Shown here: piece by piece, positions 15,354 through 23,706 of the stretch
How the letters are laid out: each line of letters opens with the position of its first letter
How positions within the stretch are numbered: the first letter of the stretch is position 1
Source of the DNA: Alphaproteobacteria bacterium
GTDB lineage: Bacteria; Pseudomonadota; Alphaproteobacteria; JAEULC01
Assembly: GCA_020846275.1 (NCBI GenBank)
Contig: JADLEG010000058.1
Coordinates: forward strand, 1-49,485
DNA length: 49,485 bases
Reading direction: 5' to 3'
The notes under the pieces: model-generated
The model's database searches: none
The model's input: only the letters and a program-made list of their open reading frames with translations
What the model was told of the DNA's origin: nothing
Translations under genes and position numbers: made by a program

Positions 15354-15995
15354 TCAGCGCGCCGCGTCGATCGCCGCGTTGAAGCGCTGCACCGCCGCCG
15401 CTGGCCCGTCTGGCGCATCCCAAACCGACGACACCACCGCCAGGAAATCGGCGCCGGCCCTGACCAGCGGCGCGCAGTTCTCGGGCGTGATGCCGCCGAT
15501 CGCGACGCAGGGCACGACCATCGCCGTGCTCCAGTCCTCCAGCAGCTCGATCGTGGCGTGGAAGCGCGCCTCCTTGGTCGAGGTCGGGAAGAACGCGCCG
15601 AAGGCGACGTAGTCGGCGCCGGCCTCGGCCGCGGTCATGGCCAGGTGGATCGAATCGTGGCAGGTGACGCCGACGATGGCGTCGGGACCGACGGTCGCGC
15701 GCGCCTCGGCATAGGGCGTGTCCTGCTGTCCGACATGCACCCCGTCGCAGCCCGTCACGGCGGCGAGGTCCGGCCGGTCGTTCATCAGGAAGGCCACGTC
15801 GCGCTTTTGCGCCACCGGGCGCAGCGCCTCGATCGCGCGCAGCAGCGCGTCGTCCTCCGCGTCCTTGAGCCGCAACTGCACGCAGGCCACGTCCCCCGCA
15901 TCGAGCGCGCGCGCGAGGGTGTCGGCGAACATGCGCGGCTCGAGCCTGGGCGGCGTGATCAAGTAGAGCCGGCAGCGGCTGTCGTCGTCCTTCAT
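15354..15995 (-). CDS. thiE: Thiamine-phosphate synthase ThiE
   Basis: 213-residue TIM-barrel enzyme that joins HMP-pyrophosphate to thiazole phosphate to form thiamine phosphate. Seen: QLRLKD (residues 40-45), the NDR motif in [36 protein letters not shown] and IGGITPEN, together giving a complete pyrophosphate and thiazole site. ATG 15995 overlaps the UPF0280 stop (ATGA), so it is the fifth gene of the Mo-hydroxylase operon by arrangement. No other thiamine gene is in the window, and no TPP riboswitch is visible before it, which is unusual for a biosynthetic thi gene. Confidence 0.92.
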   Translation of the reverse strand: MKDDDSRCRLYLITPPRLEPRMFADTLARALDAGDVACVQLRLKDAEDDALLRAIEALRPVAQKRDVAFLMNDRPDLAAVTGCDGVHVGQQDTPYAEARATVGPDAIVGVTCHDSIHLAMTAAEAGADYVAFGAFFPTSTKEARFHATIELLEDWSTAMVVPCVAIGGITPENCAPLVRAGADFLAVVSSVWDAPDGPAAAVQRFNAAIDAAR

Positions 15996-16987
15996 TTTCG
16001 CTTCGCTTCGGGATTGCCGCGCTTGCGGCGTTTCTCATCCTTCGAGACGGGCCTTCGGCCCTCCTCAGGATGACGCGTTGGTTTGGAGCCAGAAGGGATC
16101 GCGTCATCCTGAGGAGCGAGCGATAGCGAGCGTCTCGAAGGACGAGGACCGCCGACGACCCGCCGCTCGCCGCGCAGCCGCAGCAGCGCGCCGTGGATCA
16201 GGCCGGTTGCCAGCAGGCGCCCGGCCTCGGCCGCGCCGTTGTCCAGAGCACGCGCGATTTCGTCGTCGCCCAGCGGCCCGACCGCGACCGTCACGGGGAT
16301 GTCGCCCAGGTCGCTGTCGTCCTTCGCTTGGCTGGCGGCCAGGCGGCCTATCGCTGCACTGTCGACGTTCACCGCGTTGCCCACGATCGTCGCCGCCGCG
16401 TCGGCCTCGGCGCCGGTCGCGGCCAGGATGGTGACGCTGTCGGCAATGCCTAGACTTAGGGAGCGTCCGCCGCGCCCGGACGTCGCGACGCCGCGCACCG
16501 GCGACGCGGAATCGATCGTGGCGAAGCCGTCGAGCGTCGCGTCCGGTTCGCCATCCTCCAGCGATCCGGCGACGCCCACGCGCATCGCTTCGCCCGGCGC
16601 CAGGCGGATCGCGATGTCGCCGCCGTCGTTTACGTAGGCGCGTCGTAGGTTGCGTCCCGCGACCATCGCCTGCAGCATCGCGTCCGCCACCGCGCCCGCC
16701 ACTGCCGCCATCGGCGTGATGAACACCGCGCGATAGGGCCACACCGCCGCGATCATGCGCCGGGCGATGGGGTTGCGGGCGAGGGGCAGGGGTTCGCGCA
16801 CCGGCGCGCGCAGCAGCGGCAATTCCGCGACCAGGCCTTCCAGCACGCCGTCGAACGCCGCGGTCACCTGGCGATAGGCGCGGAGCACCTCGTCCTCGTC
16901 GCCAACCGCGCCGATGATCAGGTCGATCGGGCCGTGCTGCAGGTGCAGCCTGCCGTCGGCAAGGAGCGCGGCGACAGGGCCGGTCAT
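15992..16987 (-). CDS. UPF0280 family protein (ApbE superfamily) with repeat-derived tail
   Basis: 331-residue protein. Residues 1-280 match UPF0280, a family of unknown function assigned to the ApbE (flavin transferase) superfamily: [36 protein letters not shown] and [15 protein letters not shown] (compare the NxGGDI motif of ApbE), then [22 protein letters not shown]. From about residue 281 the protein is encoded by a family A palindromic repeat plus a short lysine/arginine-rich end, 51 residues in all, with no homology to the family. Stop and start codons overlap both neighbours (ATGA). A role in flavinylating the upstream reductase is an inference. Confidence 0.88.
   Translation of the reverse strand: MTGPVAALLADGRLHLQHGPIDLIIGAVGDEDEVLRAYRQVTAAFDGVLEGLVAELPLLRAPVREPLPLARNPIARRMIAAVWPYRAVFITPMAAVAGAVADAMLQAMVAGRNLRRAYVNDGGDIAIRLAPGEAMRVGVAGSLEDGEPDATLDGFATIDSASPVRGVATSGRGGRSLSLGIADSVTILAATGAEADAAATIVGNAVNVDSAAIGRLAASQAKDDSDLGDIPVTVAVGPLGDDEIARALDNGAAEAGRLLATGLIHGALLRLRGERRVVGGPRPSRRSLSLAPQDDAIPSGSKPTRHPEEGRRPVSKDEKRRKRGNPEAKRK
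16034..16149. repeat. Dispersed palindromic repeat, family A, copy 2 (inside a gene)
   Basis: Left arm (16034-16077) contains CTCCTCAGGATGACGCG and right arm (about 16101-16149) contains GCGTCATCCTGAGGAGCGAG, matching the copy at 2556-2675 but with a different loop. The outer edge coincides with the end of the conserved UPF0280 domain; the whole element is read in frame as protein. Confidence 0.88.
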
Positions 16988-18483
16988 GCGTTCTCGCCGT
17001 GCGGCCGCGCGACATCCAGCGGCCACGGATTGTCGGGTCGCCAGGCCTCGTCGCGGCGACGCTTGTCGCTCAGCACGCTGTCCATTGTGACGACGTTCTC
17101 GACATGCCCGCCCAGGCCGCGATAGTCCTCCAGCCGCATGGTGAACTCGATCGGCGCGACCAGCGCCGGCGTCGGCACGTGGCCGAAGGACTTGTCGGGC
17201 ATGCGCGTGACGTCGACCATCACCGTGATGCCGCCGCCCGGCCAGACATAGGCCGGCGCGCCGCCGCAGGTCACGCGCGTCAGGCTCTGGCGCACCGAGC
17301 GGGTCAGGCGCACCGGGTTCTCCGTCACGCCCGCGCGCAAGGACCCGCCCGCGCCGCCCATGAACAGCACGGTGCACAGCGCCGGCTCGCAGTTCTCGCC
17401 GATGCGCTCCACCACCTTGGCGATCGGCGCGGGCATCGCCGCGGGCAGCGGCTTCAGCTTGTCGTCCAGCACGAACCAGGCGGAGTCCTCGCCGGTCGTG
17501 CTGACCATCAGCAGGCGCATGCCCGGCCAGGCGGTCTTGGGATCGATCTTCTCGATGATCGTCAGCGGGTCGGTCACGTCGGTGCCGCCCCAGCCCGATC
17601 CGGGATGCGCGACCTGGAAATAGCGCCCGGGGGTCGACCGGCGCCCCCGGACGCGGATACCCGCCGGCTTCATGTCGAGATAGCGCCCGGCCTGATGCTC
17701 GGTCAGCACGCCGGTGATGTGGTCGTCCACCACGATCACCTCGTCGACATGGTCGCGCCATTGCCGCGCGAAGATGCCGATCGTGGCCGAGCCGCAACCC
17801 ACGCGCATGCGCTCTTCCTGGTGGCCGTCGATCACCGGCGGCTTGCCCGCCTGGATGGTCAGTTTGCCGCCGCCCTCGACCTCGAGATTTACCGCCTGCT
17901 TGTTGCAGAGGTTCAGCATCATCTCGCAGGTGACGGTGCCTTCGCGCTTGCCGCCGCCGGTCAAGTGGCGCACGCCGCCGAGCGAGAGCATCTGCGATCC
18001 GTACTCGGCGGTCATCACGTGGCCCACGGGCTCGCCGTCGCATTTCACCGTGGCCTGCTCGGGCCCGACATGGCGGTCGGTGTCGATCTTCACCTTCACG
18101 CTGCAATAGCTGAAGATGCCCTCGGTCACGACGGTCACCGTATCGACCCCGGCATAGTTCTGCGACACGATGAAGGGCGCGGGCTTGTAGTCGGGATAGG
18201 TGGTGCCAGCGCCGACGCCGGTCACGAACACCGGTGCGCGCGGCGCGATCTCGCCGGCCCAGGCCTGCGAGCCCTCGAAGAACGGCACCAGCTTGCCGTC
18301 GCGGTCGAGCGCGCGTTGCGCCAGCACCAGCGGGTCGGTGCGCGTCAGCACGCCGTCCACATTGGCGTAGCGGTCGCAGGCCCCGGTTTTGCCCGGTCGG
18401 ATGCGGCACAGCACGGGGCAGGCGTCGCAGCGGATCAGCCCGTCGTCGGCCTTCGCGGTCTCGGCGGCTTGCACATCGCTCAT
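16984..18483 (-). CDS. 6-hydroxynicotinate reductase-like Fe-S protein
   Basis: 499-residue protein resembling 6-hydroxynicotinate reductase (Hnr) of anaerobic nicotinate degraders, which reduces 6-hydroxynicotinate to the tetrahydro-oxo product. A cysteine motif C19-x2-C22-x3-C26-x9-C36 at the N-terminus would hold a [4Fe-4S] cluster. Further conserved stretches are QNYAGVDTVTVVTEGIFSYC, GCGSATIGIF (229-238) and FMGGAGGSLRAGVTENP. It is bound to its neighbours by ATGA overlaps on both sides, between the Mo-hydroxylase subunits and UPF0280. Homologues are found in aerobic Alphaproteobacteria, where the substrate is not established; the name records similarity only. Confidence 0.8.
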   Translation of the reverse strand: MSDVQAAETAKADDGLIRCDACPVLCRIRPGKTGACDRYANVDGVLTRTDPLVLAQRALDRDGKLVPFFEGSQAWAGEIAPRAPVFVTGVGAGTTYPDYKPAPFIVSQNYAGVDTVTVVTEGIFSYCSVKVKIDTDRHVGPEQATVKCDGEPVGHVMTAEYGSQMLSLGGVRHLTGGGKREGTVTCEMMLNLCNKQAVNLEVEGGGKLTIQAGKPPVIDGHQEERMRVGCGSATIGIFARQWRDHVDEVIVVDDHITGVLTEHQAGRYLDMKPAGIRVRGRRSTPGRYFQVAHPGSGWGGTDVTDPLTIIEKIDPKTAWPGMRLLMVSTTGEDSAWFVLDDKLKPLPAAMPAPIAKVVERIGENCEPALCTVLFMGGAGGSLRAGVTENPVRLTRSVRQSLTRVTCGGAPAYVWPGGGITVMVDVTRMPDKSFGHVPTPALVAPIEFTMRLEDYRGLGGHVENVVTMDSVLSDKRRRDEAWRPDNPWPLDVARPHGENA

Positions 18484-21242
18484 GGCTGAGTGCCTCCTTG
18501 CGTGGCCTTGATCGCCGCGCGCACACGGTGCGGCAGGGCCGGCAGTTTGCGGACCACGGCGCCGGTGGCGTCGCGGATGGCGCCCAGTATCGCCGGCGCC
18601 GTGGGCACCAGGGCCGGCTCGCCGATGCCCTTGGCGCCGAATGGGCCCAGGGGTTCGCGGTCCTCGATCAGGATGACGTCGATCGGCGGCACGTCGCCCA
18701 CCGTGGGGATCAGGTAGTCGTGCAGGTTCTCCGTGCGGCCGGGGATATACTCTTCCATCAGCGCCAGGCCGATGCCCTGGGCGATGCCGCCGTGGATCTG
18801 TCCCTCCACGAGGGGGGGGTTGATGGCGCGGCCGACGTCGTGCGCGGCGACGAAGCGGCGCAGCTTGACCGTGCCCAGCTCCACGTCCACGTCGATGTCG
18901 CAGAGCTGGGCCGCGAAGCCATAGGTGGCGTAGGGCACGCCCTGGCCGTCGGCATCCAGCGGCTTGGTCGGCGGATCGAACCGTCCCCGGCCGGTCAGCA
19001 CGTCGCCGCCGGGCAGGTCGGGCTTCAGCGCGGACAGGTCGACCGTGCGCTCCGCCTCGCCGTCCTTGACGCGCAAGCGCCTGCCGTCGATGGCGATGCG
19101 CGCCTTCGGGCCGGCGTTGGCCAGGCGCAGCACCTTCTCGCGCAGGTCCAACCCGGCCAGCTCGGCCGCCTTGCCGGAAACGAAAGTCTGGCGCGAGGCC
19201 GAGGTCTTGCCGGCGTCCTCGGTGCGCGCGGTGTCGGCGACGATCTGCGCGATGCAATCCACGGGGACGCCGAGGGCGTCGGCCGCGATCTGCTGCAAGA
19301 CGGTGGTCGAGCCCTGGCCGATATCGACCGCGCCGTTGTAGAGCGTGACGCGCCCATCGGCCGCGATGCCCAGCCGCATGGTGGAAGGATTCGACAGCGC
19401 GGTATTGCCGATGCCGTACCACATGCAGCCGATGCCGACGCCACGCCTGATGCTGGCGTGGCCGTTGCCGGCGCGCCTGTTGTGCTCCGTCGCCTCCGCC
19501 CGCAGGCGCTTCCAGTGCGGGCGCAGCGCCTCCAGGCAGGCGGCGAGGCCCGCGCTGTGCTCCATCACTTGGCCTGTCGCCGTAGCGTCGCCCACGCGGA
19601 TCGCGTTCTTCCAGCGGAATTCCAGACGGTCCATGCCGAGCTTGTCGGCCAGCTCGTCCATCAGGCCTTCGTGCAGCACGGCGGCCTGGGGCACGCCGAA
19701 GCCGCGGAAGGCGCCGGCGGGAGGCTCGTTGGTGTGGATCGCGCGCGCGAATGCCCGCGCCGTCCCGACCTTGTAGGGGCCGCTGGCATGCACCGGCACG
19801 CGCGTCGCCACGGTCGGGCCCCAGGAGGCGTAGGCGCCGGTGTTGAAGTCGCCGTCGAAGTCGATCGCGACCAGGTTTCCTTCCTTGTCCGCGCCCCAGC
19901 GCCCGCGCACCGCGGCGGGATGGCGCTTGGTGGTGGACGCCATCGATTCCGGCCGCGTGTAGACGCAGCGCACCGGGCGGTCCAGGTGCCAGGCGGCCAT
20001 CGCGATCAGGGGATGCAGCGACAAATCCAGCTTGCCGCCGAAGCCGCCGCCCACGGCGCTGGCGATGAAGCGCACGCGCTCGGGCGGCAGGCCCATGACC
20101 TGCGCGATCTCGTCGCGATGGGCGAAGGGCTGCTGGGTGCAGGCGTGCACTTCCAGCCGGTCGCCGACGCGCCGCGCGTAGCCCGCCTCGGGTTCGATAT
20201 AGGCGTGCTCGACGAAGCTGGTCTCCCAGGCGCCCTCGGCCGTGACGGCGGCCTGCGCGAGCGCCGCTTCGACATCCCCTCGGACCACGCGGCCCGTAAT
20301 CAGCACGTTGTCCGGCAGATGGGCGTGGATCGCCGACGCGCCTTGCGCCTTGGCCGCGGGGCATCCCATGAGCGGCGCAAGCGGCTGCCACGCGATCGGC
20401 AGCTCGTCGTCGCGGATGCGCTCGATCGTCGCGCGGTCGCCCACCAGGGCGCAGACCGCCTCGCCGCGATAGCGCACTTGACCGTCGGCCAGCACCGGCT
20501 GGTCCTTGATCGTCGGGTAGATGCCGAAGCCGTTGTTGCCCGGCACGTCCCTGGCCGTGAAGACTCGCGCCAGGCCCGGGTATTTGGCGCGCAGCGCCTT
20601 GGTGTCGCCCAGCGTGAAGATGGCGCGGGCATGGGGCGAGCGCACCGCGCGCAGCCACAGCGCATCGGCCGGTGCCACGTCGTCGCCGTAGCGCTCGGTG
20701 CCGTCGAGCTTGGGCAGGCCGTCCACGCGCTGGAGGCGCGCGCCCACCGCTTCACCCGACGGCGGCGGCGATGCTTCCGGGCGGTTGGCGGCGGCGTCCA
20801 GCACCGCCTCGACGATCTTGCGATAGCCGGTGCAGCGGCACAGCACGCCGCCCAGCGCGTCCATCGCCTCGTCCTCGGTCGGGCGCGAATTGCGCCGCAA
20901 CAGGTCGGACGCGGCCATCAGCATGCCGGGCGTGCAAATCCCGCACTGCGCCGCGCCGTGGCGCGCGAAGGCGCGCTGCAGCGCCGACATTTCGCCCTTC
21001 GCCGCCAATCCCTCGACGGTCACGATCTGGGTGCCCTCGGCCTGGGCGGCGGGGATCATGCAGGCGCAGGCCTGGGCCCCATCCACCAGCACCGTGCAGG
21101 CGCCGCAGTCGCCCGCCTCGCAGCCGACCTTGGTGCCGGTCAGCCCCAAATCGAGGCGCAGCACGTCGGTCAGCCGACGGTTCGGCGGCGCTGTCACCGC
21201 GACCTCGGTGCCGTTCAGGCGGAAGCGGATCGGCGCGCTCAT
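18480..21242 (-). CDS. Xanthine dehydrogenase family fusion: 2Fe-2S subunit plus Mo subunit
   Basis: 920-residue fusion. Residues 1-155 are the small subunit: C41-x4-C46-x2-C49-x11-C61 (plant-type 2Fe-2S) and a second cluster CGICTPG...CRCTGY. After a linker of about 20 residues (PEASPPPSGEAVGARLQRVD) comes the molybdopterin subunit with GGGFGGK, AFRGFGVPQ, GQGSTTVLQQIAAD and FGAKGIGEPA, where Glu875 is the catalytic base. It would hydroxylate an N-heteroaromatic or aldehyde with water as oxygen source, passing electrons to the FAD subunit encoded just upstream. ATGA overlaps both neighbours. The fusion order FeS-Mo is less common than separate subunits. Confidence 0.92.
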   Translation of the reverse strand: MSAPIRFRLNGTEVAVTAPPNRRLTDVLRLDLGLTGTKVGCEAGDCGACTVLVDGAQACACMIPAAQAEGTQIVTVEGLAAKGEMSALQRAFARHGAAQCGICTPGMLMAASDLLRRNSRPTEDEAMDALGGVLCRCTGYRKIVEAVLDAAANRPEASPPPSGEAVGARLQRVDGLPKLDGTERYGDDVAPADALWLRAVRSPHARAIFTLGDTKALRAKYPGLARVFTARDVPGNNGFGIYPTIKDQPVLADGQVRYRGEAVCALVGDRATIERIRDDELPIAWQPLAPLMGCPAAKAQGASAIHAHLPDNVLITGRVVRGDVEAALAQAAVTAEGAWETSFVEHAYIEPEAGYARRVGDRLEVHACTQQPFAHRDEIAQVMGLPPERVRFIASAVGGGFGGKLDLSLHPLIAMAAWHLDRPVRCVYTRPESMASTTKRHPAAVRGRWGADKEGNLVAIDFDGDFNTGAYASWGPTVATRVPVHASGPYKVGTARAFARAIHTNEPPAGAFRGFGVPQAAVLHEGLMDELADKLGMDRLEFRWKNAIRVGDATATGQVMEHSAGLAACLEALRPHWKRLRAEATEHNRRAGNGHASIRRGVGIGCMWYGIGNTALSNPSTMRLGIAADGRVTLYNGAVDIGQGSTTVLQQIAADALGVPVDCIAQIVADTARTEDAGKTSASRQTFVSGKAAELAGLDLREKVLRLANAGPKARIAIDGRRLRVKDGEAERTVDLSALKPDLPGGDVLTGRGRFDPPTKPLDADGQGVPYATYGFAAQLCDIDVDVELGTVKLRRFVAAHDVGRAINPPLVEGQIHGGIAQGIGLALMEEYIPGRTENLHDYLIPTVGDVPPIDVILIEDREPLGPFGAKGIGEPALVPTAPAILGAIRDATGAVVRKLPALPHRVRAAIKATQGGTQP

Positions 21243-22075
21243 GCGGCGGCCAACCGGCCGACCAGGCGGCGCACCAGCGTCAGGGCGGCCTCGCGGCGAT
21301 AGGCGCCCGATCCGCGGATGTCGTCGATCGGCGCCAGGGCGTCCAGTTGCGCCGGCGTCACGCGCATCGCCAGCGACTTGTCGATCGGCGTGCCGAGCAT
21401 CGCATGTTCGAGCGCGGGCAGGCGCTGGGCCGATGCCGAGCAGGCGCCGACGGCGATCCGCGCCGCCGCCACGGTGTTCTCGCCCGTCCGCTCGATCACG
21501 CCGGCCGCCATCGCGATCGAGATCACCAGGTAGCGCCGGGCGCCCAACTTCAGGAAATCGCCGCGCGCCAGGTGACCTGGCCGGGGCACGTAAATCGCCC
21601 GCAGCAGTTCGTCGCCGCGTCGCGCCGTGCGGCGGTTGCCCTGGACGAAATCCGCCAGCGGCATGCGCCGCGGGCCGGCGGCGGACACCAGCTCCACCTG
21701 CGCATCGAGGCTCAGCAGCGGGGGAATGCCGTCGGCGGCGGGCGAGGCGTTGCACAGATTGCCGCCGACCGTCCCACGGTTCTGGATCTGCGCGCCGCCC
21801 ACCTCGCGCGCCGCCAACTTCAGCCCGTCGAACAGCGGCGGCAGGTCGGCTTGTGCGACCGTGGTCCAGGTGGTGAGCGCGCCGATGCGCCAGCCCCGGT
21901 CGTCCTCGGCGATCCCCCGCATCTCCGCGATCGCCGAGATGTCGAGGATGTCTTCCTCGGCGCGCGGCCCCACGCGGGCCGGGAAATGGTCGGTGCCGCC
22001 GGCCAGTACAATGAGCGGCCGCGCCGCCAGGGCGCCGACCGCTTCCTCGATGCTGTGCGGGCGAAGATACGCCAA
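21239..22075 (-). CDS. Xanthine dehydrogenase family FAD-binding subunit
   Basis: 278-residue FAD subunit (CoxM/XdhB type). Seen: YLRPHSIEEAVGAL at the start, the FAD motif VLAGGTDHFPARVG, IQNRGTVGGNLCNASPAAD and GSGAYRREAALTLVRRLV at the C-terminus. First gene of the five-gene operon. The only plausible start is TTG 22075: an in-frame TAA lies 27 bases upstream, no ATG is near, and AGGGGG stands 9 bases before it. Its stop overlaps the next start (ATGA). With the fused FeS-Mo protein it would form a complete molybdenum hydroxylase in the cytosol. Confidence 0.9.
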   Translation of the reverse strand: MAYLRPHSIEEAVGALAARPLIVLAGGTDHFPARVGPRAEEDILDISAIAEMRGIAEDDRGWRIGALTTWTTVAQADLPPLFDGLKLAAREVGGAQIQNRGTVGGNLCNASPAADGIPPLLSLDAQVELVSAAGPRRMPLADFVQGNRRTARRGDELLRAIYVPRPGHLARGDFLKLGARRYLVISIAMAAGVIERTGENTVAAARIAVGACSASAQRLPALEHAMLGTPIDKSLAMRVTPAQLDALAPIDDIRGSGAYRREAALTLVRRLVGRLAAA

Positions 22076-22119
22076 TCCTCGTCGCCCCCTGCCGGACGAT
22101 TATTGTTCGTACACGTATG

Positions 22120-22148
22120 ATTACGCCCGAATTGCGGCGTAGTGTCAA
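22120..22148 (-). promoter_or_regulatory. Sigma70-type promoter of the Mo-hydroxylase operon
   Basis: On the reverse strand a perfect TTGACA (22148-22143) is followed after 17 bases by CGTAAT (22125-22120), four of six matches to the -10 consensus. Transcription would begin near 22113, leaving a leader of about 38 bases before the TTG start at 22075. Confidence 0.65.
22122..22141. promoter_or_regulatory. 20-bp palindromic operator candidate in the promoter spacer
   Basis: TACGCCCGAATTGCGGCGTA is symmetric at 16 of 20 positions around AATT and fills the spacer between the -35 and -10 hexamers of the Mo-hydroxylase operon. This is the position expected for a repressor. No regulator gene adjoins the operon; the nearest is the MarR gene at 22645-23103. 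Confidence 0.5.
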
Positions 22149-22341
22149 GCCTGGGTTGATCAAGGGGAAGCGGCACGCCCGCGACGCATGACCGCTCCGC
22201 CCGCGGGCAAGCGAGGTCACCGCGTCGTGAATCCGCGTGATCGAGCGTCAACCTCATAGTTGCAACCGTGGCCGCACCGAGGATGGGTAGCCGCGACACC
22301 CCACCATCCGACCTGCCAACCGTCCATGAATGGAGGGACCC

Positions 22342-22587
22342 ATGATTCGATACGCAGTTTCCGCCGCCCTGCTGCTTGCAACGCTGGGCACCGCCATGGC
22401 TGCCTCGCTGCCCGAGGCGACCAACAGCGCCACCGCCTCGCAGCTTGCGCTGGCGATCCGCGCCTGCAACGAGCTCGCCGACGCGGGTCAGCGCGATTCG
22501 TGCAAGAAGGACGCCTGGGACCAGCGCAGCTACAACGTTCGCGCGCCGCTGCGCGAGCCGGGCCGCTTCGATCGCACCTACAACTAG
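22342..22587 (+). CDS. Small exported protein of unknown function
   Basis: 81-residue precursor with a clear Sec signal peptide (MIRYAVSAALLLATLGTAMA, likely cleaved after residue 20). The mature part of about 60 residues is polar, begins ASLPEATNSATASQ, and holds two cysteines (Cys42 and Cys54) that could form one disulfide in the periplasm. No family is recognised. ATG 22342 follows TGGAGGGACCC, a very good ribosome binding site, and a strong terminator follows, so the gene looks genuine and monocistronic. It lies between the Mo-hydroxylase operon (divergent) and the MarR gene (convergent). Confidence 0.75.
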   Translation: MIRYAVSAALLLATLGTAMAASLPEATNSATASQLALAIRACNELADAGQRDSCKKDAWDQRSYNVRAPLREPGRFDRTYN

Positions 22588-22604
22588 TCGACCCTGACGG
22601 GCGA

Positions 22605-22647
22605 GGGGCGCGGTCTTCCGGAAGGGGCCGCGCCCCTTGCGTTTCTA
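22605..22647 (+). terminator. GC hairpin terminator between convergent genes
   Basis: GGGGCGCGG (22605-22613) pairs perfectly with CCGCGCCCC (22628-22636), followed by TTGCGTTTCT. It serves the small exported protein gene and, in reverse, may help end the MarR gene, whose stop codon is at 22645. Confidence 0.75.
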
Positions 22648-23103
22648 GGTCAGTGCCCGCAGGAGCCGCAACAGCTCCGCGCGCTCGCGCGCGTCGAGCG
22701 GCTCCAGCGTCGCCCGGCTGACGGCAAGCGCGTTGGCTTTCAGCCGGTCGACCAGGGCCGCACCCTCGCGGCTCAGCTTCAGCAGCGACCGGCGCCGGTC
22801 ATCGGGATCGCCGGCGCGTTCGATCAGCTTGCGATCCTCCAGCCGGCGCACCACGCCCTGGATGGTGGCGGGATCCATCGCCGTCAGCCGGCCGAGATGG
22901 TTCTGCGAGGCGCCGTCGGTGTCGCGCAGCTTCACCAGCGCGGCCCATTGCGTCGGCGTCAGTTCCGGCTCGCCGATCCGCGCCAGGAAGATCGACGTCG
23001 CGCGCTGGTGGACGCGGCGCAGCAAATGCCCGATCTGCTCCTCCAGCGCGTAGTCGCCGCTTGTCGCGGGCGGTGGCATGGCGGGCGGCGAAGGGTCGCT
23101 CAT
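22645..23103 (-). CDS. MarR family transcriptional regulator
   Basis: 152-residue winged-helix regulator of the MarR family, a dimeric repressor that usually responds to phenolic or aromatic ligands. The wHTH spans about residues 45-115: LTPTQWAALVKLRDTDGASQ, NHLGRLTAMDPATIQGVVRR as the recognition helix, and the wing DPDDRRRSLLKLS. The N-terminus is proline-rich. ATG 23103 is chosen over an upstream TTG (23133). TATACT at 23139-23134 on this strand is a likely -10 element and lies in the palindrome GTATAC. Its place beside phenylacetate-type genes makes these plausible targets, but this is inferred. Confidence 0.9.
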   Translation of the reverse strand: MSDPSPPAMPPPATSGDYALEEQIGHLLRRVHQRATSIFLARIGEPELTPTQWAALVKLRDTDGASQNHLGRLTAMDPATIQGVVRRLEDRKLIERAGDPDDRRRSLLKLSREGAALVDRLKANALAVSRATLEPLDARERAELLRLLRALT

Positions 23104-23187
23104 GGGAAGTGAAATCGGCGGTCCATTCGGCAAAGTATACGGGACGGCGGCGTCCGGCCGATAGGCCCTGGCCTCAACGCCCCTGTC

Positions 23188-23658
23188 TCAAAGAAGCGTC
23201 ACCCATTCCTTGGCCCAGTCCAGCGCTTCCTCGTCGGGCAGGGGTTGGGTGCAGGCATCGATCTCCAGCCGCTCGCCGATCTTGCGCGCGCCCAATTCGG
23301 CGAACAGCGCATCCATCGCCTTGCCGGCAAAGCAGAACGTGTCGTGATAGGTCTGGTCGCCCAACGCGATGACGCTGTATCGCAGGTGCGAAAGGTCCGG
23401 CCTTGTATCCTTCAGGCTGTCGTGCATGGGGATGATGTTGTCGGGCAGTTCGCCGTCGCCATGAGTGGCACAGCAGATCAGCACGACCTCGCGATGCGCG
23501 AAATCGGCGTCGGCGGCGGTGCCGTAGTTCATCACCTCGACCTGGTGCCGCTGCTTGGCGAGCTCTTCCTGGAGAAGGTCGGCCACCATCTGGCTGTTGC
23601 CCGACTCGGTGCCGACGATGATGAGGATGTCCGTCACGGATTTTCCGATACCAAACAT
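23188..23658 (-). CDS. Single-domain flavodoxin
   Basis: 156-residue FMN-binding flavodoxin domain protein, a cytosolic one- or two-electron carrier. Seen: LIIVGTESGNSQMVADLL, the FMN phosphate loop; CCATHGDGELPDN, the second FMN loop; and ALGDQTYHDTFCFAGKAMD. It is closer to the flavodoxin domains of reductases (MioC/CysJ-like, GDQTY) than to classical long-chain flavodoxins. ATG 23658 has no clear SD; a GTG at 23637 (giving a start at TDILIIVG) is possible. It is divergent from a diiron-family protein gene 48 bases away, which suggests an electron-transfer partnership. Confidence 0.85.
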   Translation of the reverse strand: MFGIGKSVTDILIIVGTESGNSQMVADLLQEELAKQRHQVEVMNYGTAADADFAHREVVLICCATHGDGELPDNIIPMHDSLKDTRPDLSHLRYSVIALGDQTYHDTFCFAGKAMDALFAELGARKIGERLEIDACTQPLPDEEALDWAKEWVTLL

Positions 23659-23706
23659 GCAGGGGATGTGTCTATTTTTCCCGGGCAGCGCTTGCAGGGA
23701 GCGGGG

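Noticed and set aside
15354..15995. TPP riboswitch controlling thiE
   Set aside because: thiE begins inside the preceding gene, whose end is a palindromic repeat; no TPP-aptamer motif (such as CTGAGA) with the right surroundings was found.
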